A stretch of DNA of 64,000 bases from a bacterium (GTDB taxonomy: Bacteria; Sysuimicrobiota; Sysuimicrobiia; Sysuimicrobiales; Segetimicrobiaceae): the NCBI GenBank assembly GCA_035308905.1, contig DATGFS010000072.1:1-64000 (forward strand), given 5' to 3'. The notes beneath the pieces were generated by a model, which did not search any database, was not told the origin of the DNA, and saw only the letters and a program-made list of their open reading frames with translations. Shown here one piece after another: positions 47,637-56,455 of the stretch. Every line of letters starts with the position of its first letter. The stretch's first letter is position 1. The translations under genes were made by a program, and so were the position numbers.

Positions 47637-48748
47637 CCTATCTCCACAATTGCCCGGCCGACGATCTCACCCCGGTTGAGCGCGTCGTATGCTCGGGGTG
47701 CGTCCGCGAGGGTATAGCGCCGCGAGATCGTGCGCGCCGGATCGATCACGCCGCCCTCCGCCAGCCGCAAAAGCGCCGGCACGTCCGTGCGAACCCGGCC
47801 GCCGTACGACCCGATGAGCCGGATCCCGCGGCGAACGAGACGGGTAATCTCGATCGGCGCCGCGGTCGTGCCGGGCGCGATCCCGACGATCACGGCGCGT
47901 CCGCCGTCGCACACCGCGCCGAACGCCTGGACCACCGTCTCCGGCCGGCCGAGCGCCTCGAACGCGACATCGACGCCGCGCCCCTTCGTGTATTCGAGGA
48001 TCGCGGCGGAGGCGTCCACGCGCGCCGCGTTGATCGTGTGCGTGGCGCCGACCGCCCGCGCGGCCTCGAGTTTGTCATCCCGCACGTCGACCGCGATGAT
48101 CGCGGACGCCCCGAAGGCCGCGGCCAGCTGAATGATGTTCGAGCCGACGCCGCCGGTCGCGACGACGGCGGCGGTCTCTCCCGGGAGCAGGGCGGCCTGG
48201 TGGCGCACCGCGCCGTAGGCCGTCATGAGCGCGCAGCCGATGATGCACGAATCGGCGAGCGGCAGCCTCTCCGGCAGCGGAAACACGTCGGTGGCGGGGA
48301 CGACCGCGTAGTCGGCGAGTCCCCCCATGCTGTACATGGCCAGCGGCGAGCCGTCGGCGCGGGCGAGGCGGCTCGTCCCATCGTAGAGCGTGCCGCGGAG
48401 GCGGTTCATCGCGAAGAACGTCTCGCACAGATCGTCGCGTCCCTGCGCGCACCACGCGCACGTGCCGCACGGCATGATAAAGCTGCACACGACGGGCATC
48501 CCTTCGATGAGGCGGGGGCCGCCGCCGGGCGCGGTGTCCGTCCCCACCGCCGCCACGGTGCCGGATATCTCGTGGCCGAGCACCGCGGGCGTCGGGAACT
48601 TCACCTCGCCCTTGATGACGTGCAGGTCGGTGTGGCAGACGCCGCACGCGGCCACCCGTATCAGGACCTCGCCGGCGTGGGGACGCGGCGCCGGGATGTC
48701 CTCGATCACGAGCGGAGCATGCACCTCGGAGAGCACCGCGGCGCGCAT
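47633..48748 (-). CDS. Zinc-dependent alcohol dehydrogenase (MDR family)
   Basis: 371 aa. Medium-chain dehydrogenase with catalytic zinc ligands in ACGVCHTDLH and LGHEISG, structural zinc cysteines CGTCAWCAQGRDDLC, and the Rossmann stretch GVGSNIIQLAAAFGASAIIAVD. The Asp ending the second beta strand favours NAD over NADP. Substrate unknown. No recognisable ribosome binding site was checked further upstream; the ATG at 48748 gives the family-typical MRAAVL start. Convergent with livF. Confidence 0.88.
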   Translation of the reverse strand: MRAAVLSEVHAPLVIEDIPAPRPHAGEVLIRVAACGVCHTDLHVIKGEVKFPTPAVLGHEISGTVAAVGTDTAPGGGPRLIEGMPVVCSFIMPCGTCAWCAQGRDDLCETFFAMNRLRGTLYDGTSRLARADGSPLAMYSMGGLADYAVVPATDVFPLPERLPLADSCIIGCALMTAYGAVRHQAALLPGETAAVVATGGVGSNIIQLAAAFGASAIIAVDVRDDKLEAARAVGATHTINAARVDASAAILEYTKGRGVDVAFEALGRPETVVQAFGAVCDGGRAVIVGIAPGTTAAPIEITRLVRRGIRLIGSYGGRVRTDVPALLRLAEGGVIDPARTISRRYTLADAPRAYDALNRGEIVGRAIVEIG

Positions 48749-48776
48749 TGGACTCCTACTGTTCGGTGTGGATGAG
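48748..48776 (+). promoter_or_regulatory. Possible dnaG-rpoD promoter
   Basis: TTGGAC at 48748-48753, 17-bp spacer, GATGAG at 48771-48776. The -10 is weak. It would start a leader of about 100 nt that contains the terminator below. Confidence 0.35.
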
Positions 48777-48834
48777 AGGACCGCCTCCGCCGAATGGAGA
48801 ATTATGCAGAAGACAATTCCAGCGTGGCGGGCGC

Positions 48835-48867
48835 GGCCTTATCTGCTTCACCGATAAGGCCCTTTTT
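48835..48867 (+). terminator. Intrinsic terminator/attenuator just upstream of dnaG
   Basis: Perfect 9-bp stem GGCCTTATC/GATAAGGCC with a 9-nt loop, then CTTTTT, ending 14 nt before the dnaG ATG. The neighbouring upstream gene is on the other strand, so this terminator can only act on transcripts entering dnaG. A smaller GAATT/AATTC hairpin lies upstream at about 48796-48818. Confidence 0.8.
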
Positions 48868-48881
48868 CGCGGGTGCGTGAG

Positions 48882-50687
48882 ATGGCCGGACGGTCACGAG
48901 AGGTCACAGACGAGATCCGCCGGCGCATCAGCATTCTCGACGTCGTGTCCGCGCACGTCACGCTCAAGCGGTCGGGCCGGCGGTACACGGGCCTCTGCCC
49001 GTTTCACTCCGAGAAAACCCCGTCGTTCACGGTGAACCCCGAACTCGGGTTCTTCTACTGCTTCGGGTGCCACGCCGGCGGGGACGTGTTCGATTTCGTG
49101 ATGCGCATGGGCGGCGTGGCGTTTCCCGACGCGCTGACAGAGCTCGCCGGCCGGGCCGGGATCCGGCTCGAGCGGACGGTCGAGGAAGAGCGGCAGGGCG
49201 GCGAGCGGGAACGTCTGCTCCGCACGGTGGCCGAGGCCGCGGCGTACTACCGCGCGCAGCTGGCGGCCGAGGCGGGCGGGCCCGCGCGGCGTTATCTGGC
49301 GGAGCGGGGCGTGGACGCGGCGGCGACCGAGGCGTTCCGGCTCGGGTACGCGCCCGCGGGGTGGGACGGACTTCTTCGGGCCCTGCGGACCCGCGGCTTC
49401 GACGGCGCGGCGCTCGAGCAGGCGGGGCTGGCGGTGGCGCGCACCGGAAGCGACCCCGCGCGCGGGCCGGCCGGGCACTACGACGCGCTGCGGCAGCGCC
49501 TCGTCTTTCCGATCCACGATCTGCAGGGCCGGCCGGTCGCCTTCGGCGGCCGCGCGCTCGACGACGCGACGCCGAAGTATCTGAACACGCGCGAGACCGC
49601 GCTGTTTGCGAAAGGGCGCACGCTCTACGCGCTCGACACCGCCCGCGCGGCGATCCGGGAGAGCGGCGAGGCCGTCGTGGTAGAAGGGTACATGGATGCG
49701 CTGGCGTGCCACCAGTTCGGCATCACGAACGCGGTCGCCTCGTTGGGCACGGCGCTCACGCAGGACCAAGTCCTGCTGTTGAAGCGCTTCGTGGGCCGCG
49801 CCGTTCTGGTCTACGACGCGGACGCCTCCGGCATGGACGCGGCGGAGCGGGGCCTCGGGATCTTCGAGCAGGCGGAGCTGCCCGTGCGGGTGGCCGTCCT
49901 GCCCGGTGGGGCCGATCCGGACGAGTTCTTGCGGAAAAAGGGTGTTGAGGCCTTCCGGGCGGTGTTGGCTGGGGCGCGGTCGGTGTTCGACTACCGGTTC
50001 GCGATGGCGTCGGCCCGGCACGACGGCAGAACGGTGGAAGGAAAGGTGGGAATTGTTGACGAAATGAGTCAGTTAATCATTATAGCACCGAATCCGGTCC
50101 GGCAGTCCGAGTACGTCCGGCTGCTGGCGGAGCGCCTGGGCGTCCGTGAAGACGCTATCAGAGGACAGTTCCGCCGTCTCGCGAAGGATCGTGAAGACAC
50201 GAGGCGGCCGGCCGCCACGCCCCGGAAGGTTCCGGAGGCGGACGGCCGGATCGGAGCGGAGGCGCTGCTTCTCCATCTCCTGGTGGCCGATGCGTCGGTG
50301 CGGGCGGGTGTCCGCAACCTGCTCGACGCGAACGGATTTCGCGAGCCGGTTCATCACCTACTTGCGCAGGCGCTCCTCGATCCGGAGGCGGAGGGTATCG
50401 AACCCGGCCGGCTTCGCGAACGGCTGCGGGATGACCGCGCGATCTCGCTGTTGAGCCGGTTTTTGATCGAGGAGCCGCCGGTGCGCGGGGATGCGCGCCG
50501 CGTCGCGGAGGGGTGCCTCCGGACCATGCGGCTTGTTGAAGTTGAGGAGCGGATCGACCGCCTGACGGCGGCGCACGCGGAAGCGGTGCGCGGCCGCGAC
50601 GACCACCGCCGGGACGAGCTCGCGGCGGAGCTGCTCGAAGCACGCAAGGAAAAGGAACGCATCAGGGAGTTGAAGGTCAGTGTCTAA
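48882..50687 (+). CDS. dnaG: DNA primase
   Basis: About 601 aa. CHC2 zinc-binding domain ([14 protein letters not shown] ... [11 protein letters not shown]), catalytic TOPRIM core with [16 protein letters not shown] and [17 protein letters not shown], and a helical C-terminal domain for helicase interaction. It makes RNA primers at the fork. ATG at 48882 is preferred over the GTG at 48873; the site is weak. The stop overlaps rpoD by 8 bp. Confidence 0.96.
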   Translation: MAGRSREVTDEIRRRISILDVVSAHVTLKRSGRRYTGLCPFHSEKTPSFTVNPELGFFYCFGCHAGGDVFDFVMRMGGVAFPDALTELAGRAGIRLERTVEEERQGGERERLLRTVAEAAAYYRAQLAAEAGGPARRYLAERGVDAAATEAFRLGYAPAGWDGLLRALRTRGFDGAALEQAGLAVARTGSDPARGPAGHYDALRQRLVFPIHDLQGRPVAFGGRALDDATPKYLNTRETALFAKGRTLYALDTARAAIRESGEAVVVEGYMDALACHQFGITNAVASLGTALTQDQVLLLKRFVGRAVLVYDADASGMDAAERGLGIFEQAELPVRVAVLPGGADPDEFLRKKGVEAFRAVLAGARSVFDYRFAMASARHDGRTVEGKVGIVDEMSQLIIIAPNPVRQSEYVRLLAERLGVREDAIRGQFRRLAKDREDTRRPAATPRKVPEADGRIGAEALLLHLLVADASVRAGVRNLLDANGFREPVHHLLAQALLDPEAEGIEPGRLRERLRDDRAISLLSRFLIEEPPVRGDARRVAEGCLRTMRLVEVEERIDRLTAAHAEAVRGRDDHRRDELAAELLEARKEKERIRELKVSV

Positions 50688-51831
50688 ACCGCGTCGCGCA
50701 CACGTCACCGCCGAATCGGAGGCCGCTACGACGAAGCGCCGGCTGGAGGCCGAAAAGGCCCTGGCCACGCTGCCGGCCGAAATGCGCCAGCTCGTCGAGC
50801 AGGGCCGCCGCCGCGGCTACGTGACTTACGAGGAGATCCAGGAGGCGGTGCCGCAGGTCGAGCACACCCTGGACGAGTACGACCGCATCTACGGGATGCT
50901 CGGCGATCTCGAGATCAAGGTCGTCGACGATCCCAAGGAGGCCGAGAAAGAGAAAGAGGAAGAAGAGGCGGAGCCGGTCGAGCTCGAGCCGCTCGAAGGG
51001 GTCAGCATCGACGACCCCGTCCGGATGTACCTCAAGGAAATCGGCAAGGTGCCGCTGCTCTCCTCCGCGGACGAGGTCAAGCTGGCCAAGCGGATGGAGC
51101 GCGGCGACGAGGACGCGAAGCGCCGCCTGATCGAAGCGAACCTCCGGCTCGTCGTCAGCATCGCGAAGAAGTATGTGGGCCGCGGTATGCTCTTCCTCGA
51201 CCTCATCCAGGAAGGCAACCTCGGCCTGATCCGCGCCGTGGAGAAGTTCGACTGGCGCAAGGGCTACAAGTTCAGCACGTACGCGACGTGGTGGATCCGG
51301 CAGGCGATCACCCGCGCCCTCGCGGACCAGGCGCGGACGATCCGCATTCCGGTCCACATGGTCGAGACGATCAACAAGCTGATCCGCATCTCCCGGCAGC
51401 TGCTGCAAGAGTACGGCCGCGAGCCGACCCCGGAAGAGATCGGTCACGTCATGAAGATGCCGACCGAGCGGGTGCGGGAGATCATCAAGATCGCGCAGGA
51501 GCCGATCTCGCTCGAGACGCCGATCGGCGAGGAAGAGGACAGCCACCTCGGCGACTTCATCGAGGACCAGGATGCGCTGGCCCCGGCCGAGGCCGCGTCG
51601 TTCACGATGCTCAAGGAGCAGCTGGAGGGCGTGCTGGATACCCTCACGCCCCGCGAGCGGAAGGTGCTCAAGCTGCGCTTCGGGCTCGACGACGGACGCC
51701 CGCGCACGCTGGAAGAGGTGGGCCGTGAGTTCGGCGTGACGCGGGAACGGATCCGTCAGATCGAGGCGAAGGCCCTCCGCAAGCTGCGGCATCCGAGCCG
51801 GAGCAAACGGCTGAAAGACTTTATCGAATAG
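50680..51831 (+). CDS. rpoD: RNA polymerase primary sigma factor (sigma-70)
   Basis: 383 aa from a GTG. Short region 1.1 ([20 protein letters not shown]), acidic linker, region 1.2 [17 protein letters not shown], region 2 with [20 protein letters not shown] and [14 protein letters not shown], region 3, and region 4 [22 protein letters not shown]. It lacks the large non-conserved insert of proteobacterial RpoD, as in Gram-positives. Consistent with it, several TTGACA/TATAAT-type promoters occur in this window. Confidence 0.97.
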   Translation: MSKPRRAHVTAESEAATTKRRLEAEKALATLPAEMRQLVEQGRRRGYVTYEEIQEAVPQVEHTLDEYDRIYGMLGDLEIKVVDDPKEAEKEKEEEEAEPVELEPLEGVSIDDPVRMYLKEIGKVPLLSSADEVKLAKRMERGDEDAKRRLIEANLRLVVSIAKKYVGRGMLFLDLIQEGNLGLIRAVEKFDWRKGYKFSTYATWWIRQAITRALADQARTIRIPVHMVETINKLIRISRQLLQEYGREPTPEEIGHVMKMPTERVREIIKIAQEPISLETPIGEEEDSHLGDFIEDQDALAPAEAASFTMLKEQLEGVLDTLTPRERKVLKLRFGLDDGRPRTLEEVGREFGVTRERIRQIEAKALRKLRHPSRSKRLKDFIE

Positions 51832-51843
51832 ACCGCATATATC

Positions 51844-51914
51844 GGTAGGTGCGCGCCCGGTTCGCGGACCAGTCGGCAACTGCCGAACGGCCGCTCGCCC
51901 GGCGCGCACCTACC
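51844..51914 (+). terminator. Long structured hairpin after rpoD
   Basis: A perfect 14-bp outer stem, GGTAGGTGCGCGCC (51844-51857) with GGCGCGCACCTACC (51901-51914), encloses about 43 nt that hold an inner TCGG-CAACTG-CCGA hairpin. It starts 12 nt after the rpoD stop; no T run follows. It may mark the operon end or be a structured small RNA. Confidence 0.5.
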
Positions 51915-52004
51915 ATCACAGTGCGCCCCTCGATCAATTTCTCATCCGGTAGCCGACAGCACACCAAACCGCGGGCACACCGCGGGGCCTCCGCATCGCC
52001 GCCC

Positions 52005-53405
52005 TTACTGGCTGCGGGGCGCGATGTTTTTGTTCATGCGGAAGAAGTTCGTGGGATCCCATTTGGTCTTGATCTCGATCAGACGGTCGTAGTTCGCGCC
52101 ATAGGCGTTGCGAACGCGGTCGTCGCCTTCGTCCTCGGTCTGAAAATTGATGTAGGTGCCGCCGGTGGAAAAGCGGCGCATATCGCGCCAGGCCGCGCGC
52201 GCCCACTCCACGTTGGCGGCGTCGTCCTCCGGCCGCTCCCAGGACGCGGTGATGTTGAGGGCGACGCGCGCGCTCCGATTGCCCACCGCCGAGTGATCTT
52301 CCGGCAGCCGCTGCACCGCGCCGTCCACCGGAAAGAGGATGACGGCGGAGTGGGGCGACGGCAACCGTCCCGCGTGCTCGATGGCCTTTGCCACTAGATC
52401 GCTCGATACTGCCGGCAGATATTCGGACTTCCAGTAGTACCGGCGGCCTTTCGGCTGCGTCGCGTCGAGCAGGCTCTGCTGGGTGACATATGGGCGGCGC
52501 TGCACGATGTCGCCGATCGGTTTGCCGAACGACTTGATCGGCGCCACGGCCTTCTCGCCGTCCGCGACGGGGCCGGAGTGGCAGACCACGAGCACGATGA
52601 CCGGCTGACCGTGCACGTCTTTCGGCAGCCATGGAGCCGGCGGGGCCTTCCGCAGAATGGCCACACAGGTCAGCTCCGGCGGGGCCTGCTCGCGGAACGT
52701 CCGGTACATCTCGAGCACCTCGGGCGCCGCATCGGCGCGCCACGCGATGGCGCCGGCGACGATCTCGGGCCCGACCGGGTACAGCCGGTACTCGAAGTTC
52801 GTCACCACGCCGAAGTTGCCGCCGCCGCCCCTGAGTCCCCAGAACAGGTCGGGATTTTCCTCTTCGCTCGCCCGCACGACGCGCCCGCCTGCCGTCACCA
52901 CCGTCATCGAGCGCACCGTGTCCGAGGTCCAGCCGAACCGGCGCGTGAGATAGCCGAAGCCGCCGCCGAGCGTCAGGCCGGCCGTGCCCGTCGCCGAGAC
53001 GAATCCGAGCGCCGCGGCAAGGCCCTGGAGCTGCGTCTCGCAGTCTACGTCCCCAAGGAGGCAGCCGGGCTGGACCTGCGCCGTTCGGGCGGCCGGATCG
53101 ACCCAGACCCCGCGCATCGACGACATGTCGAGCATGAGGCCGCCGTCGGATGCGGCAAGACCGGCGATGTTGTGGCCGCCGCCTTTGATCGTCAGGGCGA
53201 TCTTCTGCTCGCGGGCGAACTGGATGGACGTCACGACGTCGGCCGTGCCGAGGCAGCGAACGACCGCCGCCGGCCGACGGTCAATCATCGCATTCCAGAG
53301 CGACCGCGATTCATCATAACCGGCATCCGTGGGCAGCAGCAGTAGGCCGCGCAGACGCGCTTTCAGATTGCTGAGGGCCGTTGCATCAATGCCGGACTCG
53401 GCCAT
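52005..53405 (-). CDS. FAD-linked oxidase, berberine-bridge-enzyme-like
   Basis: 466 aa. FAD-binding domain of the vanillyl-alcohol-oxidase fold with IKGGGHNIAG (His expected to bind FAD covalently), GTAGLTLGGGFGYL and LFWGLRGGGGNFGVVT, and a C-terminal BBE motif YGANYDRLIEIKTKWDPTNFFRMNKNI. Such enzymes oxidise sugars, alcohols or secondary metabolites using O2; substrate unknown. GGAGGGGAGG precedes the ATG. Divergent from the HxlR-type regulator, which may control it. Confidence 0.88.
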   Translation of the reverse strand: MAESGIDATALSNLKARLRGLLLLPTDAGYDESRSLWNAMIDRRPAAVVRCLGTADVVTSIQFAREQKIALTIKGGGHNIAGLAASDGGLMLDMSSMRGVWVDPAARTAQVQPGCLLGDVDCETQLQGLAAALGFVSATGTAGLTLGGGFGYLTRRFGWTSDTVRSMTVVTAGGRVVRASEEENPDLFWGLRGGGGNFGVVTNFEYRLYPVGPEIVAGAIAWRADAAPEVLEMYRTFREQAPPELTCVAILRKAPPAPWLPKDVHGQPVIVLVVCHSGPVADGEKAVAPIKSFGKPIGDIVQRRPYVTQQSLLDATQPKGRRYYWKSEYLPAVSSDLVAKAIEHAGRLPSPHSAVILFPVDGAVQRLPEDHSAVGNRSARVALNITASWERPEDDAANVEWARAAWRDMRRFSTGGTYINFQTEDEGDDRVRNAYGANYDRLIEIKTKWDPTNFFRMNKNIAPRSQ

Positions 53406-53429
53406 GGTCGGGGCCTCCCCTCCGTGGTC

Positions 53430-53448
53430 GCCGTCGTCGCGCGACGGC
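53430..53448. promoter_or_regulatory. Inverted repeat in the oxidase/HxlR divergent region
   Basis: Perfect repeat GCCGTCG-TCGCG-CGACGGC, 25 bp from the oxidase start and about 110 bp from the regulator start. A possible operator; GC-rich palindromes of this size are common here, so the call is weak. Confidence 0.3.
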
Positions 53449-53558
53449 GCGGCTTGTCGTCCGCCGGTCTCGCAATCCGAGTCTACGCCGGGCGGCCGCT
53501 CCTGAGAAGTTCAGAAAAAGGACTGGGCGCCGGGCAGCGCGTATGGCAGAGTCCAGGC

Positions 53559-54254
53559 ATGGGGACGTACGGACAGTACTGTCCGATCGCCAAGGGCGCC
53601 GAAATTCTGGCCGAGCGCTGGACGCCCTTGATTATTAGGGACGTCATGCTGGGCGCGCATCGGTTCAACGACATCGAACGGGGGTTGCCCGGCATCTCCC
53701 GTTCCTTGCTCGCGGGCCGGCTGCGACAGCTGATCCGGTCCGGCGTGATCGAGCGACGCGCGGGCGAGGGCGGCGGGCGCGCGGAGTACCATCTCACGCT
53801 GGCTGGGCGGGAACTCGGTCAGGTGGTCGACCGGCTCGGCGAGTGGGCGGCCCGCTGGGCCTTCCGCGATCCCGATCCGGAGGACCGGGATCCCGTGCTG
53901 CTGATGTGGTGGATGCACGGGCGCATCAACCGTGATCTACTTCCGCCGCGCCGTGTCGTCGTTCGGTTCGACTTTCGGCGTGCCACGAAGCGGTGCATCT
54001 GGCTGGTGCTGGAACGGAGCGACGTGTCCGTCTGCCCGACGGATCCCGGATTCGACACGGATCTTGTGGTGACGACGGACATCGGCGATCTGTACCGAGT
54101 TTGGCTGGGCCGGATCACGTTCGGGCGGGCCGTCGAGGACGGGCTCATCGAGATGGACGGTCCGCCCGCCCTCGCGCGCGCCTTTCCGCGCTGGCTGCAG
54201 TTGAGCCCGCTGGCCGGAGCGGTACAGGCGGCCGCGAGGAGTTCGGCCGGGTAA
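53559..54254 (+). CDS. HxlR-family transcriptional regulator with C-terminal extra domain
   Basis: 231 aa, about twice the size of a minimal HxlR. Residues 1-105 are the winged-helix domain: YCPIAKGAEILAERWTPLIIRDVMLGAHRFNDIERGLPGISRSLLAGRLRQL, with an early Cys as in redox-sensing members. The remainder (VVVRFDFRRATKRCIWLVLE ... RITFGRAVEDGLIEMDG) resembles SCP2-like lipid-binding domains found in similar regulators. Starts at the ATG 53559. Probably senses a small molecule and controls the divergent oxidase (inference). Confidence 0.82.
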   Translation: MGTYGQYCPIAKGAEILAERWTPLIIRDVMLGAHRFNDIERGLPGISRSLLAGRLRQLIRSGVIERRAGEGGGRAEYHLTLAGRELGQVVDRLGEWAARWAFRDPDPEDRDPVLLMWWMHGRINRDLLPPRRVVVRFDFRRATKRCIWLVLERSDVSVCPTDPGFDTDLVVTTDIGDLYRVWLGRITFGRAVEDGLIEMDGPPALARAFPRWLQLSPLAGAVQAAARSSAG

Positions 54255-54286
54255 AGGGCCGGCGCGACCGGCGCTCGTGGGTCGCC

Positions 54287-54868
54287 TTACTCGATCGTGA
54301 CCGAGGACGCGGTGATGACGCCGTACCCGTCATTGTCACCGCGGACCGTGACGTGCTCGCCGGCCTTCAGGTCGGCGACTTTGCCGAGCAGGATGCGGCG
54401 GATCGGCGTGCCGGCGGGCACGACGATCGACGTGTTTTGGTCCTGGTAGCTCAGCTTGAGCGTACGGCCCGACTTGCCCTCCACGATGCTGGTCACGTTC
54501 ATGTTCGTCATGATGTTGCCGGACTCCATCGGCCACTGGCCCTTGCGCGCGCTCGGCATCGCGTCGAGGATGGTCATCGACACCGCGGTGAGCGTGCCGT
54601 CGGCGGCCTTGCTGGCGGTGATCGCCAAAAAGGTCCCGACCTTCACGTCGGCGAGCGTGGCCGGCAGCCGGCGTATGACCCGCGTCTGGTTCGTCAACAC
54701 GACCGTGGTGCTGCCCATTTTCGTCGCGATGGTCGCGGACGTGGGCGTGGCGTTCGCGATCGTGCCCTCGACCGTGGTCGTGGATTGCGCCGCGGCGCTC
54801 AGCGCACCCCCGGCGATCGCCGCGACGGCGAGCGCGGCCGCGAACGCGCGGACTCGAGACGATGTCAT
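54287..54868 (-). CDS. Exported DUF5666-like beta-rich protein
   Basis: 193 aa. Signal peptide (residues 1-28, AFAAALAVAAIAGGALSAAAQ), then repeated short beta-strand units about metal-free RNA/DNA-binding-like OB folds: TVEGTIANATPTSATIATK, LADVKVGTFLAI, VADLKAGEHVTVRGDNDG. The pattern resembles DUF5666 secreted proteins of unknown role. GGAGGG lies 7 nt before the ATG at 54868. Confidence 0.65.
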   Translation of the reverse strand: MTSSRVRAFAAALAVAAIAGGALSAAAQSTTTVEGTIANATPTSATIATKMGSTTVVLTNQTRVIRRLPATLADVKVGTFLAITASKAADGTLTAVSMTILDAMPSARKGQWPMESGNIMTNMNVTSIVEGKSGRTLKLSYQDQNTSIVVPAGTPIRRILLGKVADLKAGEHVTVRGDNDGYGVITASSVTIE

Positions 54869-54990
54869 CAAGGATCCCTCCCAGGTCACAACTGTCTTGC
54901 GATCTTGGCATCTCCGTCTCGTCTATCCTTCCGGCGTTTCGTACATGTTACAATCGGTGGCGCAGATTCGTGGAGCGAGGTGATCGCCGC

Positions 54991-56055
54991 ATGCCCGGCC
55001 GGTTCACGCCCGATGCCCTGACCACGCTCGGCGCGAAGATTTTTGCGGCCCTCGGCGCCCCGGACGACATCGCGCGCATCGTCGCCGGGTCGCTCGTGGA
55101 CGCCAACCTCACCGGGCACGACTCCCACGGGGTGCTGCGGATCCCGCAGTACGCGCAGCGAATCCGCGACGGCCTGGTCCGGCCCGCGGTGCGGCCCAAG
55201 CTGATTGAAGCGCGGCAGGCGGTCGGCATGGTCAGCGGCGAGTGGGGGTTCGGTCAGCTCGCCGGCCGCCTGGCGATGGCCGAGGCCGTGCGCCGTGCGC
55301 GGGAGTTCGGGGTCGGCGCCGTCGGGGTGGTGCGGTGCAACCACTTCGGCCGGATGGGCGAGTACATGGAGCGTGCGGCCGACCAGGGCTGCGTCGGGCT
55401 TGTGTGGGTCGGGGGCCTGGGCCAGCGCGCGGCGGTGCCGCACGGCGGCAGCCGTCCGACGCTCGGCACGAACCCGATCGCGGTCGGCTTTCCCGTGGAG
55501 GGCGAGCATCCCGTCGTGATGGATTTCGCGACGACCGCCGTCGCGGCGGGGAAGATCATGGTGGCCCGCGCGAGACACCTGCCGCTTCCGCCCAACTGCA
55601 TCGTCGACAAGGACGGAAATCCGACGACGGACGTGGAGGACTACTACGCGGGCGGCGCGCTGCTGCCGGCCGCGGCGCACAAGGGCTTCGGCCTATCGGT
55701 CGCGGCGGAGCTGCTCGGCCAGGCGCTGACGGGCGCCGACGCGATTCGCGACGCGCCCGGGACAGCGGCAGAGCCCGTGCACCGCAATTCGGGCGCGCTG
55801 TTCATGGCGATCGATCCGGGGACGATGCGTCCGGCGGATGAGGCGAAGGCGCAGGCGCGCCGGATTGTGGACCGGATCCGCGGGATCCCGCCCGCGTCCG
55901 GCGTGGACCGCGTGCGAACCCCGGGCCAGCCGGAAGTCGAATCACGCCGCGAGCGCTCGGCCGGCTTCGAACTGCCGGACGATACGTGGCGCGCGATCGC
56001 CGAGTGCGCGCGCAGCGTGGGCCTTCGCGACGAGGATCTGCCCGCGCCGATCTAG
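54991..56055 (+). CDS. Malate/L-lactate dehydrogenase-family oxidoreductase (Ldh_2)
   Basis: 354 aa. NAD(P)-dependent dehydrogenase of the Ldh_2 family (malate, sulfolactate, ureidoglycolate and related hydroxy acids): ANLTGHDSHGVLRIPQY, VRCNHFGRMGEYMERA, LGTNPIAVGFPVEGEHPVVMDFATT and AAHKGFGLSVAAELLGQALTG. Substrate cannot be decided. GAGGTG lies 9 nt before the ATG. Confidence 0.88.
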   Translation: MPGRFTPDALTTLGAKIFAALGAPDDIARIVAGSLVDANLTGHDSHGVLRIPQYAQRIRDGLVRPAVRPKLIEARQAVGMVSGEWGFGQLAGRLAMAEAVRRAREFGVGAVGVVRCNHFGRMGEYMERAADQGCVGLVWVGGLGQRAAVPHGGSRPTLGTNPIAVGFPVEGEHPVVMDFATTAVAAGKIMVARARHLPLPPNCIVDKDGNPTTDVEDYYAGGALLPAAAHKGFGLSVAAELLGQALTGADAIRDAPGTAAEPVHRNSGALFMAIDPGTMRPADEAKAQARRIVDRIRGIPPASGVDRVRTPGQPEVESRRERSAGFELPDDTWRAIAECARSVGLRDEDLPAPI

Positions 56056-56066
56056 CCGCACGCCGT

Positions 56067-56414
56067 TCAGGCCGGCGGCCACACCTCGAAGAATACGGGC
56101 GTCCGGTCCGCGCCCGCCTGGATGCGGTAGAGGACCATGCGCGTCAGACTCATGACCTGATGAGCCTCTCCGGCCGGGAACAATACGGTCCCGCCCGCGC
56201 CGAGCCGGTGCTCGGCGCGTCCGTCGCGGAAGACGCCTTCACCCCGCAGGACGTGGTAGATCTCATCCGCCCCGGGATGCGCATGAATCGGCGACACCTG
56301 CTCGGGCTCCCAACACGCGATGCTGATGCCGCACCGCGGTGAGGCGGCCAGCGTCTTCTGCATGTGGTGCGTGGGCGAGAACTCTTCCGCCTGCGTCAGA
56401 TCGAGGATCCGCAT
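56067..56414 (-). CDS. Small cupin-domain protein
   Basis: 115 aa single-domain cupin. Motif 1 IHAHPGADEIYHVLRGEG supplies two His and a Glu, and motif 2 FPAGEAHQVMS supplies the last His. These bind a metal in cupins. Function unknown. GGGGAGG precedes the ATG at 56414. Downstream of and co-directional with the S9 peptidase gene (42-bp gap). Confidence 0.78.
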   Translation of the reverse strand: MRILDLTQAEEFSPTHHMQKTLAASPRCGISIACWEPEQVSPIHAHPGADEIYHVLRGEGVFRDGRAEHRLGAGGTVLFPAGEAHQVMSLTRMVLYRIQAGADRTPVFFEVWPPA

Positions 56415-56455
56415 CGGCCGCCGCCTCCCCGCACGAAGTGTAGCGTGACGACGCG

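Noticed and set aside
51844-51914. tRNA gene
   Set aside because: A 7-bp acceptor-like stem exists, but pairing continues for 14 bp, no T-arm GGTTC sits near the 3' end on either strand, and no anticodon arm can be drawn.
54890-54990. Divergent promoter between the DUF5666-like gene and the Ldh_2 gene
   Set aside because: A TTACAAT near 54952 could be a -10, but no -35 at a proper distance was found on either strand.
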